Below are positions 58,943-64,000 of a stretch of 64,000 nucleotides of DNA, in pieces. Location: positions 122,001-186,000 of the forward strand of contig NW_019091537.1 in NCBI RefSeq assembly GCF_001949145.1. The letters are read 5' to 3'. This DNA comes from Acanthaster planci. Taxonomy: Eukaryota; Echinodermata; Asteroidea; Valvatida; Acanthasteridae. Under the pieces are notes generated by a model. That model made no database searches. It was not told the DNA's origin and worked only from the letters and a program-made list of their open reading frames with translations. The position numbers and the translations under genes were made by a program. The first letter of the stretch is position 1; every line of letters starts with the position of its first letter.

Positions 58943-59070
58943 TGTTGGAGTCGAGTCCACAACCTTTGAGTCCAAGTTCAAGTCCGGGGTCTCCAAGGCC
59001 AAGACAGAGTCACTGCCATTCAAGGCCAAGGCCACAGTCTCCGAGGCCAAGACACACATACACGCATAAC
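58943..59070 (+). other. Ser/Pro/Arg-coding stretch: candidate exon or decayed GAGTCC-type simple repeat
   Basis: It follows ACTCATTTCCAG. With two leading bases it continues in phase from the exon ending at 54014 and reads LESSPQPLSPSSSPGSPRPR, then QSHCHSRPRPQSPRPR. However, all of it is built from degenerate AGTCCA/AGGCCA hexamer-like words (GAGTCCAAGTTCAAGTCCGG, CAAGGCCAAGACAGAGTC), two other frames are also open, and I find no good GT donor. A similar short segment occurs at about 60690-60770. I therefore lean towards a repeat. Confidence 0.35.
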
Positions 59071-59745
59071 TACTTTGGGCACTGTTGGCTGGCACACAAG
59101 ATTCATCTAGATCCACAAAAAACTGTTTTATATGACATGACAACATCCCATTTATTTTGTTTAAGAAATATAACCAAATGCTGTGTTTCATTGATTAGTT
59201 ACATGTACATAGACATGTACATGTACTTCCAGTTTAACATTGTCAACAACGTGTACCTCTTGTTTAGCAGGTGTTGCAAAGCTCCATTTTTACATTTCTT
59301 TCAACAAAGTAAAAGTACGGTGTCCTCCACCATCACAAAAAGACAAAAATATAACAACTTCAATTGCTGTCAATACATACAATTCCCTACGAAATAATTC
59401 CTTGATATTTGCAATTATAAAAACAAGATCGCCAGAAGGTAGGCTTAAATGCAAGCTAGTCCCAAAACAAAAAATCAATTAAGACAGTTTGAAGTTCACA
59501 CAGTTGCCAAACAAGTCCTGCAACCGTATTTAACAAGAAATGAAAGAAAACAAATGGAATTGCTTCCAAAACTGATCATCAGTCGTTTTTCTACCGGTAG
59601 TTCTAGATAAGGAAAATTATTCTGTCAGATTGCAGTAAAAAAAAATCCTCAAATTCCGGTGAAATCTGATCAGTAGTCTGCCTTGTGTGTTGGAGATACT
59701 GCCGAATTATTTTCAAAATCTCAGCTTTTAATTTGGACTTTACAG

Positions 59746-59854
59746 GATCAACGAGAGTGATGAGGACACTTTTCCTATTTCTCGATCAGTTTCACCAGTT
59801 CCGGGTCTTGACAAAAAAATCCGTTTTGCATCCAGAACCATCGGCACAAGCTGA
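59746..59854 (+). CDS. Candidate terminal exon (low confidence)
   Basis: It follows TTTGGACTTTACAG. With one leading base the frame reads INESDEDTFPISRSVSPVP, then GLDKKIRFASRTIGTS, and stops with TGA at 59852-59854; AATAAA follows near 59915. The composition (acidic start, RSVSPVP, basic end) looks coding. It needs a preceding exon ending in phase 2, which the exon at 52181-54014 does not do. The overlapping frame with two leading bases does match that exon and stays open to 59924, but looks less protein-like. I cannot decide between the frames. Confidence 0.3.
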
Positions 59855-61345
59855 TTTTCTAATGAATGCAGAATTTCTTAATTTAGAGAAAATTATTTCA
59901 CAAATAAGAATTCCAATAAATTAAAAGGTAGAACTTGCATGCATTTTGACTCGAGTTTTTCAGCTGTGCAGTGAGCTATCGATGATACTTTCCCCCGCAC
60001 CGCACAGTTGGCAAACCCAACCCATTACGTCATGCATGTATTTCTGCTATGTCCGTGTAGTTGTGTTCGTAATGTACATGTACTTGCGTGCAGGTAATGG
60101 GCAGTCCGAAACTAGAGGAAAAGATGTGTGCTGTTTTGGGCCAGTTTTAAACAAACGGAAACTCTAAAAGTCATTTTAATTAAACAGACATTGGTTGTAC
60201 CGGTAAAAGTTTATATGACTGTTGATTATGAAAAAAAAATTTGGAATTAACGTAGTGAGTGACCTACATGTATGTCCCTGTAAAGTTTAGTCGATTTTTG
60301 GGGTTTCCATGATTTTTGACAAACTGTTCAAAAATATCGCAGTGCGAATTGGAAATCTGGCTAGAATTTCTTTTCTGGAAATTTTCTGACAACAAATGTT
60401 CAAAAAGCTTACATTTAACCTTCCAAGCAGAACTTGTCTTAGAATGCAGAACTGAAGAACAACACAAGAGAGGTAGGTTTTGATTTCGAACAATCCAGAA
60501 CTAGTAAATATGTTCCTTGGGGATAAAAAACTAAAAACATTGGACTGCATCGTGTCATTGGGGTTCCAAACCATGTCTTTGTACACAAAATGATCTATGT
60601 ACATGCATGTCACAATTACTCATTTACGATAAAAATTTGGGGAAAGTAAAAACTGAAAAAATTGACCCAAAAACGGGTGGCCTCGAACCAGTCTCAACTG
60701 ATTCTTCGAGTCCAGATGATGGCCATGCGAAGACGGAGTCGTTGGGTAGCGAGGCCAAGGTTTTGAAAAACTGGCCTAGAGGCCAGTTTTTCATCTATTT
60801 CGTATAGATCTCCTTCCTTGTACAGCATACCAATGCACAGTTTAATTAACATTATTTTCAAACGACCCATGCCATGCCAATACATACCGGCACATTGTGA
60901 TATTTTACTGCCTCTCACTTTTTGTCATTGATTGCTACTTTTCTCGTTTATCTTGTGGCCTTTGCCATCTTGAATAACCATTTTCATATCAGTTGTTCCA
61001 CCCACACTTGACTGTAAAAGGAGGCTGAAATAACTGAGAAATGACATGCAGCTACTACCTAGTACATGTACATGTACATGTACCGGTCAGGTATTCCCTT
61101 GCACCAGTAGTTCATTTCCAAATAGTCAACCATAAAGGGTGCAGACCACTAATTCAAGTGAGAATTTCTGACCAGCTCATTAGCATTAAAAGTGCCCCCA
61201 CAGTATCTTTTGAAAAAGGAGATTGTTTGGCCCCCAAAATGGTGAGATTGTGTAGATCATTGCCAGGATCAACTCCCTGGGTCTTTGAGCTTTCATATGA
61301 GAGCAGAAGGGCTAAAAACTACGGTTGAAAAATGGTCCTAAGTGC
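59855..61345. other. Noncoding stretch before the gap
   Basis: No exon is supported. A (GTACAT)n run at about 61063-61084 ends in ACCGGT. Confidence 0.45.
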
Positions 61346-61394
61346 NNNNNNNNNNNNNNNNNNNNNNNNNNNNNNNNNNNNNNNNNNNNNNNNN
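61346..61394. other. Assembly gap, 49 Ns
   Basis: An uninterrupted run of N, showing this is a scaffolded draft assembly. An open frame appears to run through it only because N is not read as a stop. Confidence 0.99.
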
Positions 61395-62340
61395 AGTGAC
61401 CAGACAAGAATTTCATTTGTGTTTCAGAAATCTCAGGGATGTTGGCGTGCATGCTATTGGGCTCTGAACAGTGCTGATTTTACACAGTTTTCAATGGGGC
61501 TTGAATTAGTGGATTGTACCCTGAAAAGTTCAACCGTCGAGTTTCTCAGTGATGTTACACAAACTCTAGTTGGAAATCAGCACCATGAACAGGTACCGGT
61601 ACACACAGGTCACACCAAGAAATGGATAAAACGTGCTGCATTAGCTTGTTCATGCATTATGTACACGTACATGTAGGGTGGTACCGTTATGTTCACGTGG
61701 GAATTCAACTGTGAGTGCTTTTACATGTAATACTGATAATAGAATCGGGATGTCAGACATGATTTAATTTTCACTCATGAGTGGCTTGTTCGGTACTTTG
61801 GCATTGGCAACAAGCTGACGGTTGGGGAAGAAATGTTGCAAGAATCCTTTCAATTTTGCTTTCCTGAGATCTTGAAATGTAGATCAGGTGCAGTGAGTGC
61901 TTAAGGAATTATACACAGAGACTTCTGAAACGGTGATAAATATTCACAGAATGTCTAGTTCTGAGAAGAATGTCCATGTGCATGTAGGCATACATGTAGC
62001 TTGGATGTGCATGGCTATTTTTCGTGTACACTCATATGAAATGTACATGTATGCAAATTGCAATACATGTATAGTACCTGTACTTCTCGTGTTGTAAACA
62101 TGTGTACTGTAGGCCTGCATGTACATGTTATATTTATGGACCTGCATGTGCGTTCATGTACATGTCTACTTGAAGAAATGATGGAACGTCCTGCTGCGTG
62201 TTCATGTGAATACGTACGGCACATGTGCACATTAAGTTGCACATGTATGAAATGCGGGAATGTAATACGCAAAGAGGTCTGGAAATGTTTATGATTAAAT
62301 GTATACAAAAATAAACAATGTACTTGTAATTTGAAAAATT
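61395..62340. other. Noncoding stretch
   Basis: No exon is supported. The segment at 61970-62260 is dense in ACATGT, GTACAT and TGCATG words, which open several overlapping frames on both strands rich in Cys, Met, His and Tyr. Confidence 0.45.
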
Positions 62341-62418
62341 GATCCCCAGTTGGGATTCAAACACTACACATAGTGATGTTAGTTACTTAATACCTTTACC
62401 ATAGAGCTAAGGTGATAC
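62341..62418 (-). mobile_element. Decayed tRNA-derived SINE head
   Basis: On the minus strand, TTAGCTCTATGGTAAAGGTA resembles an A box and GTGTTTGAATCCCAACTGG a B box, with spacing near that of a tRNA. Pairing of the ends is poor. Confidence 0.5.
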
Positions 62419-64000
62419 AACGCATCACTGGTGAGTGATGATGTATATGCACATTTTGCAGGTTAAATCATTCTGTGTTTGACAGCCTGTTGTCTTCACA
62501 TTACAGCAGATTATAATTTGCATAAAAAAAACCGGTTAGGAACATACCGTATTCATGGGAGACTTAAACGCTCAGGCTGTTTCTGCAGTGGCATACAGTT
62601 TCCTTTGTCAGGAAGTCCAGGACCCAAATTGATGGTCCTCACAACATCTTATTATCTGTGTTTTGTCATTTGGACCGGTAGTCTTCTCAACTACGGTGCC
62701 AAGGTATGCTTATAGTACATGTACATGGTAGATCAGCATTTTTGCTGTACACTGTCGTAGCTAGATGGTATGTTTGTGGGTCTTAACTTCTGTCATCAGC
62801 ACTATCCTCCAAGAAAAAAAAAGTCACAAGAAAACCAAGGTTTATGACAGGGGTAGTTTCATATTGATTACCTTGTGTATTCAAGACTGTAGTGGTTAAG
62901 CCTGGAATATTTCCCCCTTAATAATTTCAAACTGGAGTAAATATGCATGCACGTGTGCCGTAATCCACATAATGTACATATAATGTGAGTGGGCATGGAG
63001 ACTGAAAAATCTTTACCTTGAGGCACATTTGCCATTCATCAGCCACGGCATGAATACACATAATTATTGACTGGCAATGCGTCAGTGATTAGGCTACATG
63101 TAGTCTTTATTTAGCGGTACATTCATTACTACCCAGGAGGCTCTGGGGGACAATTTTATCAAGCCACTAAGCACACAAATGTACTGAGGCGCTAGGCTGA
63201 GCAACGTCTTGATTTGGTTAGATAAAAACGGGCTACCAATTGCCGGTTGCTGGACCTCAAATGAATTTTGCCAAGTGTGTGTGTAATGCTATGGAGGCAA
63301 AGGTGGTGCACATGTAAATCAATCCTCATTGTGCAGCATAATCTCAACATTTTTTAGCCTGGTGCTTCCACTCCCAGTGGTAAAGGATGAAAGGATCATT
63401 ACAATGTCGAACAGTCACATCCAATTCAAATTTGAATTCAAATTACCGGCCAGGCCATGGGGGAGGGGGGTTAATGACACACAAATGCATGCAGCGTCTG
63501 CTCTGTGCAGGAGCAAGAGATGGCATTACATGTCTTGAGCAAGAAAGATGCCCTGTGGTTGGAGCTGGCTACTTGCATGCCCACCCTGGTTTATGTGTGT
63601 TTGGCATGAGATGCACTTAGTCAGTGAACAATTTCTGTCAAAATGTACTGTACAGTCGTTGCGTTTGTGCCGTGCGCCAAGTTGTCATTTCTCCCACCAG
63701 CCATTTTTCTTCTTTGAGGGGGTACTTCAAGTGCTTCAGTTTGAGTGGCATGTTACTTGAGACGAGTAGGTTTGATGCCGTTTTGATGGCATGTGTTGGA
63801 CTTGTGAGGATGTGAAATGGACTTTGGAGAACTTGGTTTCAGCTACAAGACTGGATGATTGCATGTCTGCTCCGACTGTGGTCTGACCCTGACCGACTGG
63901 GTCTTGTTTTACTGCAACAGTCACATTATAAGCTTTTGTCTCCTAATTATGCATTTGATCAGTTTAAAACCCGTGGATAATTCTAGAGGCTACTTCTTAC
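62419..64000. other. Noncoding stretch to the window end
   Basis: I see no exon, RNA gene or complete mobile element. Short frames near 63330-63810 lack domains and splice signals. Confidence 0.45.

Noticed and set aside
61332-61676. Open frame across the N gap
   Set aside because: It is open only because Ns are not read as stops.

Overview
This looks like one draft-assembly window of an invertebrate metazoan genome, most likely a marine deuterostome. The evidence is sparse coding exons with GT-AG introns, long AT-rich noncoding stretches, tRNA-headed SINEs, MITE-like inverted repeats, a decayed LINE tail and a 49-base N gap. The species cannot be fixed from the sequence alone. Only two protein-coding loci are well supported, both on the + strand.

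Locus 1 (about 3.9-10.0 kb, with a noncoding tail beyond) is the 3' half of a bHLH-PAS transcription factor gene. Two small exons (3923-4029 and 5896-6040) encode the second half of a PAS-B domain of the HIF-alpha/SIM type. A 2.7-kb last coding exon (7357-10042) encodes a long disordered, Ser- and Gln-rich C-terminal region with three LxxLL motifs, a sumoylation-type site and large glutamine tracts. The bHLH and PAS-A exons are not visible and must lie upstream of the window. Splice phases join the three exons without a break.

The 10.0-18.2 kb stretch is noncoding. It holds the presumed long 3' UTR, a cluster of three tRNA-derived SINE copies (13.2-13.75 kb) and microsatellites. At 18.25-18.53 kb a CpG-richer patch leads into a candidate first coding exon, with AAAATGGCG at the start codon and a GTAAGT donor. 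I infer that this opens locus 2.

The next 33 kb (18.5-52.2 kb) is best read as one very large intron or intergenic tract. It is full of repeats: a foldback element, a GGGCTG-terminated MITE matching one in locus 1, GATC-rich palindromes, minisatellites (35 bp x4, 28 bp x5), a 44-bp duplication, a LINE 3' fragment, SINEs, and very many short palindromes TACATGTA and TACCGGTA. A 1.83-kb exon at 52181-54014 encodes a basic, Ser/Pro-rich nuclear-type protein. It has a PRKRR-[hydrophobic]-ASL-x-AE motif resembling BAHD1-family proteins. Weaker candidate exons are at 26232, 28763, 58943 and 59746. From 54 to 64 kb the sequence is again intron-like and repeat-rich.

The two loci are in tandem, and nothing in the sequence shows that they act together. 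The most unusual large-scale signal is the contrast between the first ~20 kb, where the TACATGTA and TACCGGTA palindromes are rare or absent, and the remaining 44 kb, where they are dense.
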